DNA of 13,596 bases from Rugosibacter sp. (GCA_030652715.1 JAUSQB010000425.1:1-13596); one strand, 5' to 3'. Positions 1 through 7,625 are shown, counted from the first letter of the stretch. Numbers and translations: made by a program. Notes: a model not told the origin generated them from the letters alone.

Positions 1-439
1 CGCCCACGCGCTCGGCGCGGGTTTGCAGTTGGGTAGTATTCAAACCCGCGTTGGGTTCGGTCACCACAAAACAGGCTTTTTCGCGTCCGGCGATGAGTGG
101 CGGCAACATGCGCTGTTTTTGTTCTGGCGTACCAAACACGGCCACCGGCTGCAGGCCAAAAATGTTCATGTGCACGGCGGATGCGCCGGACAAGCCCGCG
201 CCGGAAGCAGCAATGGTTTGCATCATCACCGCCGCTTCGGTGATGCCCATGCCGCTGCCACCGTATTCCGTCGGCAGGCAAATGCCCAGCCAGCCGCCCT
301 CGGCCAAGGCACGGTGCAGCTCGTGGGGAAAGCCCCCCACGCGATCTTTTTCCAACCAGTAATGATCGTCAAACCGCACGCAAATCTTGCCCACGGCATC
401 ACGAATACTGGCGTGCTCCTCCGCTTCTGAAAAGTCCAT
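1..439 (-). CDS. Acyl-CoA dehydrogenase, N-terminal part (runs off left edge)
   Basis: This is the first 146 residues of an acyl-CoA dehydrogenase, an FAD enzyme that makes the alpha-beta double bond in acyl-CoA (first step of beta-oxidation). The frame opens at an ATG (437-439) and stays open to the window edge, so the C-terminal half with the catalytic base is not visible. The N-terminal helical domain is recognisable by LPTEYGGSGMG (residues 55-65). It is followed by FGTPEQKQRMLPPLIAGRE and the FAD-contact strand VVTEPNAGLNT (125-135), equivalent to the family's LTEPxAGSD. No good Shine-Dalgarno site precedes the ATG. An in-frame TTG lies a few codons upstream, before a TAG stop. It lies 127 bp downstream of fadH on the same strand, with a TATACT box at 514-519 but no matching -35, so shared or separate transcription is open. 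Substrate chain length cannot be told from this fragment. Confidence 0.9.
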   Translation of the reverse strand, partial: MDFSEAEEHASIRDAVGKICVRFDDHYWLEKDRVGGFPHELHRALAEGGWLGICLPTEYGGSGMGITEAAVMMQTIAASGAGLSGASAVHMNIFGLQPVAVFGTPEQKQRMLPPLIAGREKACFVVTEPNAGLNTTQLQTRAERVG

Positions 440-566
440 AGTGTCGACCAACGGGTGAATAAGGAAAAACAGCTAATACAGCTTTACTGACTTTTTATTC
501 TTTTGTTTTTCCCAGTATAGCGGATACTTTTAGCACTTTAGCCAATGCGTCCGCAGCAACCTCCCG

Positions 567-2609
567 CTACAAGCTAAGCGCGCAACGCATACCCTGATCA
601 ATCGCACGCAAGGCATCCAATTCTCCGGCTGCTTCTGCACCACCAATCAAAACTGACGTTACTCCTTTTGCACACAGGGCATCAAACAAACCACGCTCAC
701 TCTCTTGTCCCGCACACAGCACGATGGTATCCGCAGCCAATACGCGTGCCTGGTTGTCCACCGTGAGATGCAGACCCGCATCATCAATGGTCTCGTAATG
801 GCAACCAGAGAACATCTCCACACCATAACGCTGCAAGCTCATCTTTAACGCCCAGCCGGTGGTCAGCCCCAGCGTTCGGCCGGGTTTACCCGGCTTACGC
901 TGCACCAGGGTGATGTGTCGCCGGGCGGGTGCCAAAACCGCCGCCTGCAAGCCGCCATGCGCGTCTGGCGACGTATTCACGCCCCATTTGGTAAAAAACT
1001 CAGCCACTGGATCGGGCGTGATGGCCATAACCTCCGTGGGTGAATGGCAGAGGAATTCAGCCACATCAAAGCCAATGCCTCCTGCGCCGATGATCACCAC
1101 GCGCTGCCCTGGCACTACCCGACCCGACAGCACATCCACATAGCTCACCACCTTGGCATGCGTAATGCCGGAAATAGCGGGCACACGCGGAAACACGCCT
1201 GTCGCGATGACGATGCGATCAAATTTATCTGCTATCAATTGCTCTGCTGTCACCTTGCAGCCAAGCTGCACATTCACACCCAGCACTTCCAGGCGCCGCC
1301 TGAAATAGCGCAACAGCTCATTAAATTCCTGTTTGCCAGGAATTTGCCGTGCGTAATTAATCTGCCCGCCAATAATCTCTGCCGCTTCAAACAAAATGAC
1401 CTGATGTCCTTGCTCAGCAGCGGTGACGGCGCACGACAGCCCGGCAACACCCGCACCGACAACCGCCACGCGATAGCGTGCTGACGCGGGTTTGATTTCA
1501 GAAAAAGTCAGTTCCTGCCCGGCACGCGGGTTCACCAAACAAGTCGCCGGACGGTCTGAAAAGATGTAATCCAAACAGGCTTGATTGCAGGCAATGCAGG
1601 TATTGATTTCATCCGCACGACCGGCTTCTGCTTTAGCCATAAACGCCGGATCGGCCAAAAAGGGCCGCGCCATCGACACTAAATCAGCGTCGCCACTGGC
1701 CAGAATGGCCTCGGCGACTTCCGGCATATTGATGCGGTTGGAGGTCACTAGCGGAATCAACACGGCACGTTTTATTCGCGCTGCAGCAAAACGCCAGACT
1801 GCGCGCGGCACCACATACGCAATCGTCGGTATCCGCGCTTCATGCCAGCCAATGCCGGTGTTCAAAATATCCGCCCCGGCCGCTTCAATCGCCTGCGCAA
1901 GCTGGATGACTTCATGCGCATCTGCACCTCCTTCTACCAAATCCAGTGCAGAGATACGGAACATGATTAAAAAATCCGCGCCTAAGCGCTGCCGCATGCG
2001 ACGCACAATCTCCACCGGCAGCCGCTGCCGATTTTCCACACTGCCGCCCCAAGCGTCATTGCGCTGATTGGTGCGTGTGACGGTGAACTGGTTGAGCAGA
2101 TAACCTTCCGAACCCATCACTTCCACTCCGTCAAAGCCAGCACTGGTAGCCAGCTCAGCGCAGCGCACAAAATCCTCGATGATGATCTCGATCTCTTCTG
2201 CGCTCAACTCGCGCGGCATGGTGCGATGGATGGGCGAAGCAATGGCGGAAGGCGCCACAGCCGAAGCAATCCGCGCATAGCGCCCGGCATGCAAAATCTG
2301 CAGCAAAATACGCCCGCCTTCGGCATGCACGGCTTCTGTGATGGTGCGTAGCGCATCTGCTTGCACTTGCGTTGCCAACAGCGGCCCATCGTCTTCCAGC
2401 AAACCCTGCTCACACGGCGCAAAGCCACCTGTCACCATCAAGCCGACGCCTTGGCGCGCACGTTCCGCATAAAACATCGCCTGTCGTTGCAGCGGTCGAT
2501 CCATGGTTTCCAGACGCAAATGCATCGAGCCCATGATGGCGCGATTTTTCAATACTTGCGTGCCGACTTTCAAGGGCGAAAAGAGCGTGGGGAAGGGGGA
2601 ATTATTCAT
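567..2609 (-). CDS. fadH: 2,4-dienoyl-CoA reductase (NADPH), FadH
   Basis: FadH reduces 2,4-dienoyl-CoA intermediates from polyunsaturated fatty acids, using NADPH, FAD, FMN and a [4Fe-4S] cluster, so that beta-oxidation can continue. At 680 aa it is close to the E. coli enzyme (672 aa) and resembles it along its whole length. Residues 1-370 form the Old-Yellow-Enzyme-type FMN barrel. The probable catalytic Tyr170 lies in GSEGYLLNQF and His256 in GWHEARIP. The cluster cysteines are C338, C341, C345 and C357 (C-x2-C-x3-C-x11-C). The C-terminal half is a pyridine-nucleotide/FAD module with VVGAGVAG (383-390) and a second glycine motif, IIGAGGIGFD. The ATG at 2607-2609 has no clear ribosome site. 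It sits between an MFS transporter and an acyl-CoA dehydrogenase on the same strand, which fits fatty-acid catabolism. Other members of this fused family act on different enoates, but the match to FadH is strong. Confidence 0.95.
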   Translation of the reverse strand: MNNSPFPTLFSPLKVGTQVLKNRAIMGSMHLRLETMDRPLQRQAMFYAERARQGVGLMVTGGFAPCEQGLLEDDGPLLATQVQADALRTITEAVHAEGGRILLQILHAGRYARIASAVAPSAIASPIHRTMPRELSAEEIEIIIEDFVRCAELATSAGFDGVEVMGSEGYLLNQFTVTRTNQRNDAWGGSVENRQRLPVEIVRRMRQRLGADFLIMFRISALDLVEGGADAHEVIQLAQAIEAAGADILNTGIGWHEARIPTIAYVVPRAVWRFAAARIKRAVLIPLVTSNRINMPEVAEAILASGDADLVSMARPFLADPAFMAKAEAGRADEINTCIACNQACLDYIFSDRPATCLVNPRAGQELTFSEIKPASARYRVAVVGAGVAGLSCAVTAAEQGHQVILFEAAEIIGGQINYARQIPGKQEFNELLRYFRRRLEVLGVNVQLGCKVTAEQLIADKFDRIVIATGVFPRVPAISGITHAKVVSYVDVLSGRVVPGQRVVIIGAGGIGFDVAEFLCHSPTEVMAITPDPVAEFFTKWGVNTSPDAHGGLQAAVLAPARRHITLVQRKPGKPGRTLGLTTGWALKMSLQRYGVEMFSGCHYETIDDAGLHLTVDNQARVLAADTIVLCAGQESERGLFDALCAKGVTSVLIGGAEAAGELDALRAIDQGMRCALSL

Positions 2610-2759
2610 GGATGTCGATGGAGAAAAATGATCGAAAAGAAATTAATCTTACCTTGAGAGGCCGGTTATCTTAGCAGTCAGCACAAGCACGGCCTCTTTG
2701 TAGCTATCGCCGTCTCACCAGCGCCGACTTTTCTTTATTCACCGACTGTTCAGCCACCA

Positions 2760-3956
2760 TCACGCGCCTGCATGAGCTTCATCTGATGGCCGGGTGAGCG
2801 CAAAACTAATCACGCCCAACACCAAAAATCCCGCCATACCGAGTGAAAGACCCAGCGTACTACCCCACAGCAGCGGAACAAGCAAAGCAGTTGATAACGC
2901 ACCGACCAGCGTAGAGATCGCGCTCATGGTGCTGGAAGTCAGCCCTCGCCGCTCGGGAAATAAATCCAGAACCAATAGCTGCAGATTGGGCATCGAGAGC
3001 GACATGCCGCAGGCAAAAATCGGCAAGGACAGAATCGACCAGGGCAGGCTCGGTGGCAAGGTCAGATTAATGATCAGATTCAAGCTCGCAGCGAAAGCCA
3101 TGATGCCCAAACTGATCACGATAGTACGCCGATGCGTGAGCCGCCCGGCAAATCTGCCCGACAAAAAAGAGCCGATCATCATGCCTATCACCTGAGGCAC
3201 AAACATCACTGCAAACGATTGTGGCGTCAGCCCCAGATGGCGAATAAGAAATACGGGCGCTGCCACCACATAAATAAAAAAGGCATTGAAGGTAAACGCA
3301 CTGGTCAATGCCAGACGATTAAACAGCCCATGACTCAGCATGTCCTGATAAGCCTGCAATAACTTTACGGGATGCAGCGATTGGCGCTTTTCCACGGCAA
3401 GCGTTTCAGGCAGCCATGCCAAACAAGCAGCGAGCAAGATGCCTGCAAACAGCGCGAGAAAAATAAAAATTCCCCGCCAATCATAAAAGCGCAACAGGTA
3501 GCCCCCCACAATGGGAGAAACCGCTGGCGCAATGGCAAAAAGAATCGCTACTTTAGCCATCAACCGTTGTGCGTGGGCACCATGCAGCACATCACGCACC
3601 ATGGCGCGGCCGACCACCATGCCCACACCGGACGACATGCCTTGCAAGGCACGACCGAGCCATAACACTTCGATACGGTTAGCAAAAGCACACACCAATG
3701 AACCCAGAGCGAATAGCAATAATCCGGCGAGAATAATGCGTCGCCTGCCCAGTGCATCCGACAAGGTGCCATGCCACAGCATCATGAAGCCAAAGGGAAC
3801 CAGATAGAAGGTGAGCGTTTGCTGAATCTGCAACGCTGACACACCCAATTGCTGCCCCATTTCGGGAAAAGCCGGAAGATAAGTATCAATCGCAAACGGG
3901 CCGATCGCCGACAGTGCGGCGAGCAAAAAAGCAAAATGTTGCTGTGAGATTTTCAT
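2760..3956 (-). CDS. Bcr/CflA-family multidrug efflux MFS transporter
   Basis: A 398-residue, very hydrophobic protein with about 12 predicted membrane helices, of the drug:proton antiporter type (DHA1, Bcr/CflA branch). The opening ALSAIGPFAIDTYLPAFPEM is characteristic of Bcr/CflA proteins. MFS motif A is present as GTLSDALGRRR after helix 2 (residues about 63-73). The helix 4/5 region GRALQGMSSGVGMVVGRAM is followed by VRDV, also typical of the branch. Family members export drugs such as bicyclomycin or chloramphenicol, or sulfonamides and amino-acid derivatives; the substrate here is unknown. It is divergent from the crotonase gene across about 105 bp and upstream of fadH, with 150 bp between. 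That gap makes an operon with fadH possible but unproven. The ATG lacks a recognisable Shine-Dalgarno site. Confidence 0.9.
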   Translation of the reverse strand: MKISQQHFAFLLAALSAIGPFAIDTYLPAFPEMGQQLGVSALQIQQTLTFYLVPFGFMMLWHGTLSDALGRRRIILAGLLLFALGSLVCAFANRIEVLWLGRALQGMSSGVGMVVGRAMVRDVLHGAHAQRLMAKVAILFAIAPAVSPIVGGYLLRFYDWRGIFIFLALFAGILLAACLAWLPETLAVEKRQSLHPVKLLQAYQDMLSHGLFNRLALTSAFTFNAFFIYVVAAPVFLIRHLGLTPQSFAVMFVPQVIGMMIGSFLSGRFAGRLTHRRTIVISLGIMAFAASLNLIINLTLPPSLPWSILSLPIFACGMSLSMPNLQLLVLDLFPERRGLTSSTMSAISTLVGALSTALLVPLLWGSTLGLSLGMAGFLVLGVISFALTRPSDEAHAGA

Positions 3957-4041
3957 TCGTCTGACTATACCGCAGGAGCCGCAGCGTTCTCATGGCTGTC
4001 ATGCAAAGCCCGATAAAATGAGCGCAGAAAAAATGAGGCGC

Positions 4042-4065
4042 ATGAACCCGCATCAACCCCTATGA
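4042..4065 (+). other. Possible short leader ORF coupled to the crotonase gene
   Basis: A seven-codon frame (MNPHQPL, then TGA) starts at 4042, three bases after a GAGG sequence (4035-4038). Its stop shares ATGA (4062-4065) with the ATG of the crotonase gene. The same frame can be opened earlier at 4018, giving 15 codons. The main gene has no Shine-Dalgarno of its own, so reinitiation from this frame is a possible way of starting it. The GAGG spacing is short and the arrangement may be coincidence. Confidence 0.25.
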
Positions 4066-4862
4066 CACCTGCGATGACAACCACTAATACACCCACGATA
4101 CTCAGCTCGCGCGACAATGACATCGCTACGGTGACATTGTGCAACCCGGCCAAGCTCAACGCGCTCAATGCCGCCATGTGGCAACAATTGCACGCCGTCA
4201 TGTGCACGTTGAGCGGTGATGCCACTTTACGCTGCATTATTTTGCGCGGTGAAGGCGCAATCTTTGCCGCCGGGGGCGACCTGGAAGAATTTCGCACTGC
4301 CCGCGCCACCGTCGATCTCGCCTTGGCTTACCACGAGGTCGTGGGTGCGGCACTGGCCGCAATCGAACACTCTCCCGTACCCACCGTGGCAGCTATTCTC
4401 GGCCCGTGCATCGGCGGCGGGCTGGAAATTGCCTGCGCTTGCGATTTGCGCATCGCGGGCCGCAACGCCCAATTCGGTGCGCCCATCATGAAGCTCGGGT
4501 TTTCCATGTACCCCGATGAGCTTCATGGTTTGCTCGCCATCGCAGGCCCGGCGGTTACCAAAGAAATTCTGCTCGAAGGTCGCTTATTCAGCGCCGATGA
4601 AGCCTATGCCAAAGGCTTATTAACTCGCGTCACTGAAGACGCGCAAGTATTCACTGAAGCGCACGCCACCGCCTGCCGCATTGCCAAAGGCGCGCCCTTG
4701 GTGGCCAAAGCGCACAAGCAATGGATCACTCGCTTATCTACCGGGCAGCCACTTACTCTGGTAGAAAAGCACGCGGCATTTCGTTTTATTGATACAGCCG
4801 ATTATCAAGAGGGCCTTGCCGCCTTTCTTGAAAAACGCCCGCCGCAATTTCGGGGTTGCTGA
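4062..4862 (+). CDS. Crotonase (enoyl-CoA hydratase/isomerase) family protein
   Basis: A 266-residue crotonase-fold protein acting on an acyl-CoA thioester. The oxyanion-hole segments are clear: AIFAAGGDLEEF (67-78) and GPCIGGGLEIACACDLRIA (114-132). The second carries Glu122, aligned with Glu144 of rat enoyl-CoA hydratase. The second hydratase glutamate (rat Glu164, in FGQPE) is replaced: the segment reads FGAPIMKLG, with Ile142 at that position. Simple enoyl-CoA hydration is therefore doubtful. Isomerase, hydrolase, decarboxylase or other crotonase chemistry is possible. Met5 is an alternative start. No Shine-Dalgarno precedes the ATG, which overlaps a possible leader ORF. A TAAAAT box at 4014-4019 could be a -10, but no good -35 is seen. 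The HAD nucleotidase gene follows 23 bp downstream on the same strand, and fadH and an acyl-CoA dehydrogenase lie nearby on the other strand. Confidence 0.88.
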   Translation: MTPAMTTTNTPTILSSRDNDIATVTLCNPAKLNALNAAMWQQLHAVMCTLSGDATLRCIILRGEGAIFAAGGDLEEFRTARATVDLALAYHEVVGAALAAIEHSPVPTVAAILGPCIGGGLEIACACDLRIAGRNAQFGAPIMKLGFSMYPDELHGLLAIAGPAVTKEILLEGRLFSADEAYAKGLLTRVTEDAQVFTEAHATACRIAKGAPLVAKAHKQWITRLSTGQPLTLVEKHAAFRFIDTADYQEGLAAFLEKRPPQFRGC

Positions 4863-4885
4863 TCTTCATTTACAGTGAGTACCCC

Positions 4886-5548
4886 ATGAATCCACTTATC
4901 CCCTGGACGCATATCGACACCGTGTTGCTCGACATGGATGGCACCTTGCTTGACCTGCATTTTGACAATCATTTCTGGCAGACGCATTTGCCGCAACGCT
5001 ATGCTGAATCGATCGATCGGCCACACGATGTGGTGCGTCATGAATTGATGACCCGTTACCGCCAAGGCGCAGGCACGCTCGCCTGGTATTCCGTCGATTT
5101 CTGGCAAAGCGAGCTGGGGCTGGACATCATGCAATTAAAAGAAGAAGTGGCGCACCTGATTGCCGTTCACCCGCATGTGCTTACCTTTCTTGCTGCCGTT
5201 CGGTTGAGCGGGCGGCGCATTATTCTGGCGACTAACGCACATCATAAAAGCGTGACGTTGAAAATGGCCCGCACCGGGCTCACCCCGCACTTTGATGCCA
5301 TCATCAGTTCGCATGCCCTGGGCGCGGCCAAAGAAGAACAAGCATTCTGGCACCGCTTAAACAAAATCGAACCCTTTGCCCCCGCACGCACCTTGCTGGT
5401 AGATGACAGTTTGCCCGTGCTCGATTCCGCCCGCCGCTATGGCATCGCCCATTTGGTTGCCGTTAAAAAACCGGACACGCGACAGCCGCAAAAAGACACC
5501 GCAAACTACCCCGCGATTGATGATTTTTTACAATTGCTGCCACAGTGA
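4886..5548 (+). CDS. yrfG: HAD-family GMP/IMP nucleotidase (YrfG-like)
   Basis: A 220-residue haloacid-dehalogenase-superfamily phosphatase that resembles E. coli YrfG over its whole length. YrfG dephosphorylates GMP and IMP in the cytoplasm. Motif I is DMDGT with nucleophile Asp16 and acid/base Asp18. Motif II is ILATNA (Thr116). Motif III is Lys149 in GAAKEEQ. Motif IV is LLVDDS, with the Mg-binding Asp173 and Asp174. The helical cap shows FDNHFWQ and YSVDFWQSELGLD (68-80), matching the YrfG type rather than phosphoglycolate phosphatase. I chose ATG 4886 because GTGAG sits six bases upstream and the YrfG homology begins there; an in-frame TTG at 4856 would overlap the crotonase gene. It lies 23 bp after the crotonase gene, probably co-transcribed, though no functional tie is evident. 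Confidence 0.9.
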   Translation: MNPLIPWTHIDTVLLDMDGTLLDLHFDNHFWQTHLPQRYAESIDRPHDVVRHELMTRYRQGAGTLAWYSVDFWQSELGLDIMQLKEEVAHLIAVHPHVLTFLAAVRLSGRRIILATNAHHKSVTLKMARTGLTPHFDAIISSHALGAAKEEQAFWHRLNKIEPFAPARTLLVDDSLPVLDSARRYGIAHLVAVKKPDTRQPQKDTANYPAIDDFLQLLPQ

Positions 5549-5653
5549 TACAGCAAACAATCACGATAAAAAGTCGGTGCTGGCGATACGCCGGGCAGCA
5601 AGTCTCCCTGGGGGACGGCGATTACCACACACTTAGAACATTTGTTAATACGC

Positions 5654-6463
5654 TCAGCGGCTAAACAACCCATGCAGCATTTTTGCCAGCAGCAGCAAGA
5701 TCACGCCGGCAAAAATCTTTTTCAGCGTTGCCACCGGCAGCCGATGCGCCAGCCGCGCACCAAAGGGTGCAACCAGCGCACTAGCCAGCACCGTGCCCGC
5801 TAACGCGGGCAAATAAATAAAGCCAAAACTGCCTGCCGGTAAACCGCTCGCGCCGTAACCGGACAGCATGTAGCCCAGGGTGCCAGCCAGCGCAATGGGC
5901 AGGCCCACCGCAGCAGATGTGCCAATCGCCTGATGCATTTTGACATTGCACCACAGTAAAAATGGCACAGTGAGCGAGCCACCACCCACTGCCGCCAGCG
6001 CAGAAATACCGCCAATACCCAAGCCTGCGCCCAGCATGCCCCATCGACCGGGGAGCTCGCGAGCAGGCGCTGGTTTGGCATTGATGACCAGTTGCAGTGC
6101 CACATAAGTCATGAACGCGGCGAAAAAAATCGCCAGCGGCCTCGTCGGCACGTGGGCCGCCAACTGCGCGCCCAGCAGCGTACCAGCAACGATGCCGGGG
6201 CTGATGGTTTTCACCACAGCCCAACTCACCGCCTGATGCTGATGGTGTGTGCGCATGCTGGACATCGAGGTAAAAATAATCGTCGCCATTGAAGTGCCAA
6301 GCACCAAGTGCATCAGATGCGCATCGGCAAACCCTTGCGCGGCAAACATCATGACCAGCACAGGCACCACCACGGCACCGCCGCCTATGCCTAGCAAGCC
6401 CGCAAAAAAACCGGCAAATGCACCCAGCGCAAGATAAGCGAGAAACCAGCCCACCCAGCTCAT
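5654..6463 (-). CDS. TauE/SafE-family sulfite/anion exporter permease
   Basis: A 269-residue integral inner-membrane protein of the TauE/SafE family, with about eight predicted helices in two inverted-repeat-like halves. Both halves carry the family signature: GLLGIGGGAVVVPVL then LVLGTSMATI (residues 23-63), and again AVGGGSLTVPFL then AIGTSAAVGLP (158-189). Members export sulfite, sulfoacetate or other organic anions; the substrate here is unknown. The ATG at 6461-6463 overlaps the stop codon of the EVE-domain gene (ATGA at 6460-6463), which argues for translational coupling and makes this start preferable to one 12 codons upstream inside that gene. It faces the HAD nucleotidase gene convergently across 105 bp, where I see only weak inverted repeats. 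Confidence 0.9.
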   Translation of the reverse strand: MSWVGWFLAYLALGAFAGFFAGLLGIGGGAVVVPVLVMMFAAQGFADAHLMHLVLGTSMATIIFTSMSSMRTHHQHQAVSWAVVKTISPGIVAGTLLGAQLAAHVPTRPLAIFFAAFMTYVALQLVINAKPAPARELPGRWGMLGAGLGIGGISALAAVGGGSLTVPFLLWCNVKMHQAIGTSAAVGLPIALAGTLGYMLSGYGASGLPAGSFGFIYLPALAGTVLASALVAPFGARLAHRLPVATLKKIFAGVILLLLAKMLHGLFSR

Positions 6464-6930
6464 TGCGCGCCTATCAGTTTTGCCATGATGAACTTCCACT
6501 CCGCCGGGTCCACCGGCGTAATGGAGAGGCGATTACCTTTTTGCAATGTGCGCATGCCCGCTAACTCTGGATGTGCGCGCAACTCATCCAGACCGATCAG
6601 CCGGGTTTTGCGCACAATGCGCACGTCCACATTCATCCAGCGCGGATTTTCAGACGTCGCCTTAGGATCAAAATAATGGCTCTCAGGATCAAACTGCGTG
6701 CGGTCGGGATAAGCCTGCCGCGCAACCTCCGCCAAGCCCGCAATGCCTGGCTCGGGACAGGACGAATGATAGAAAAACACCCCATCTCCCACACTCATTT
6801 GGTCGCGCATGAAATTGCGTGCCTGATAGTTGCGCACGCCCCACCAGTCCACCGTTTGCTGCGGCATGGCCAGCACATCGTCAACGCTGATCACCGAGGG
6901 TTCGCTTTTCATCAACCAATAGCGCGACAT
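6460..6930 (-). CDS. EVE-domain (PUA/YTH-like) protein
   Basis: A 156-residue protein made almost entirely of one EVE domain, a PUA/YTH-related fold thought to bind modified or other nucleic-acid bases. Hallmarks are the N-terminal RYWLMKSEPSVISVDDV (residues 3-19), WGVRNYQARNFMRDQM (30-45) containing the family's RNYQARN-type segment, VFFYHSSCPEPGIAG (51-65), and KGNRLSITPV near the C-terminus (131-140). The start at 6930 is chosen because GGAGG (6939-6943, minus strand) lies eight bases upstream and the family normally begins MxYWLMKSEP. An ATG five codons earlier would place this site inside the gene. It lies downstream of the 6S RNA and its terminator, and overlaps the TauE-type permease gene by ATGA. 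The cellular role of stand-alone EVE proteins is not settled. Confidence 0.92.
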   Translation of the reverse strand: MSRYWLMKSEPSVISVDDVLAMPQQTVDWWGVRNYQARNFMRDQMSVGDGVFFYHSSCPEPGIAGLAEVARQAYPDRTQFDPESHYFDPKATSENPRWMNVDVRIVRKTRLIGLDELRAHPELAGMRTLQKGNRLSITPVDPAEWKFIMAKLIGAQ

Positions 6931-6958
6931 GCCAAGAGCCTCCATGCATTTTTTAAAA

Positions 6959-6986
6959 AAGATACGCTACATCGTTTACTTGATAA
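6959..6986 (-). promoter_or_regulatory. Candidate sigma-70 promoter for the EVE-domain/TauE pair
   Basis: On the minus strand TTATCA (6981-6986) and TATCTT (6959-6964) are 16 bp apart. Each matches four of six consensus bases. The site lies just after the intrinsic terminator of the upstream transcript and ahead of the GGAGG ribosome site, so the position is sensible. The sequence match is only moderate. Confidence 0.3.
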
Positions 6987-6990
6987 AACC

Positions 6991-7036
6991 TAAAAACAAA
7001 CCCCAAGAGTACGTAAGAATTCGCGCTCTTGGGGTT
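6991..7036 (-). terminator. Intrinsic terminator downstream of the 6S RNA
   Basis: A perfect 11-bp inverted repeat (6999-7009 with 7026-7036, minus-strand arm AACCCCAAGAG) encloses a 16-nt loop. On the minus strand the stem is followed by TTTGTTTTTAGG, a U-rich tail. It would end transcripts coming from zapA and the 6S RNA before the EVE-domain gene. The plus strand lacks a T tail, so termination is one-way. Confidence 0.85.
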
Positions 7037-7046
7037 GTCAAGGCTT

Positions 7047-7228
7047 AGGGTCCCCCCGCGCATGGCGTTTGGCCGACATCCTGAACCGAAGTTCAGGGAG
7101 GTTACGTTCCAGCCGCATCAGGCTCGCTTGCGAGAAGCGATCACAACAGCAGCATCAAGGGGCGGTAACCAGCGCACATGCGTATTGGTTCAAAGAATGA
7201 TGACCTTGGCGCACACCGCAGGGGAAAA
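7047..7228 (-). ncRNA. ssrS: 6S RNA
   Basis: 6S RNA mimics an open promoter and sequesters sigma-70 RNA polymerase when growth slows. About 180 nt downstream of zapA (the conserved 6S location) fold in the expected way on the minus strand. A terminal helix pairs CCCCTGCG (7217-7224) with the C/G-rich 3' end CGCGGGGGG (7052-7060). An inner helix pairs CATC with GATG. The 3' side of the central bubble carries the hairpin CTGAAC-TTCG-GTTCAG (7081-7096), matching the TTGAAC...GTTCAA hairpin of E. coli 6S. GGTTAC (7165-7170) pairs with GTAACC (7100-7105) to close the upper side of the bubble, and an apical palindrome CTCGCAAGCGAG (7123-7134) matches E. coli GAGCATGCTC. End points are approximate to about 10 nt. 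No long coding frame fits here, and this RNA accounts for most of the 345-bp space between zapA and the EVE-domain gene. Confidence 0.87.
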
Positions 7229-7289
7229 TCGGGGAAAACAAACCAGATACAACATCGATAACAACTACCCGTTGCAACAACCAGAAACC

Positions 7290-7625
7290 TCAGGGCAGCA
7301 ACTGATACACCGCTAGCGATTCATCCAACTTGCTCTCGATGGAATTTATTCTACGCTGAATCGTTTCGTTTTCAAGCCCGACGAAAAGATCAGGTGTTGC
7401 ATTTTTCAAGGTGAGTAATTCATGCGCAATGTTCAACGCCGCCATCACCGCAATGCGCTCACTACTGCTGCGCGCACCGCCTGACACTTGCGGGGTTTTG
7501 CCGCCTATATGTTTGAGTTTACCGTCAAGAAACGCCACCGCAGCGGCCAATGCATCACGCTCTGCCGGGTCGCACGCCACACGGTAGTCTTTGCCCAGCA
7601 AATGAATATCCAGCGTTTCGCTCAT
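7290..7625 (-). CDS. zapA: Cell division protein ZapA
   Basis: ZapA is a small cytoplasmic protein that binds FtsZ and cross-links its filaments in the division ring. The 111-residue length is normal (E. coli 109). The N-terminal beta/alpha head has LDIHLLGKDYRVACDPAERD (residues 5-24) followed by an acidic/alanine helix. A long C-terminal helix runs from IAVMAALNIAHELL (58-71) onward and forms the tetramerising coiled coil. The ATG at 7623-7625 is chosen because it overlaps the stop of the upstream ZapB-like gene (ATGA at 7622-7625), and ZapA homology begins at MSETLDIHLLGKDY. The 6S RNA follows it, as in many proteobacteria. Confidence 0.93.
   Translation of the reverse strand: MSETLDIHLLGKDYRVACDPAERDALAAAVAFLDGKLKHIGGKTPQVSGGARSSSERIAVMAALNIAHELLTLKNATPDLFVGLENETIQRRINSIESKLDESLAVYQLLP

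Noticed and set aside
2657..2697. Inverted repeat AGAGGCCG/CGGCCTCT downstream of the MFS gene, considered as a terminator
   Set aside because: The 8-bp arms are separated by 25 nt, and on the minus strand no T-run follows, so it does not fit an intrinsic terminator.
3964..3969. TATAGT on the minus strand as a -10 for the MFS gene
   Set aside because: No acceptable -35 lies at normal spacing, and the transcript would be nearly leaderless. The match may be chance.
5580..5625. Weak hairpins (GGCG-ATA-CGCC and GTCTCCC/GGGGGAC) between the convergent nucleotidase and permease genes
   Set aside because: The stems are short or imperfect and neither strand shows a T tail. A termination role cannot be supported.
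7029..7316. A 95-codon open frame on the plus strand between the EVE gene and zapA
   Set aside because: It runs antisense through the 6S RNA and resembles no protein; its length is expected by chance at this GC.
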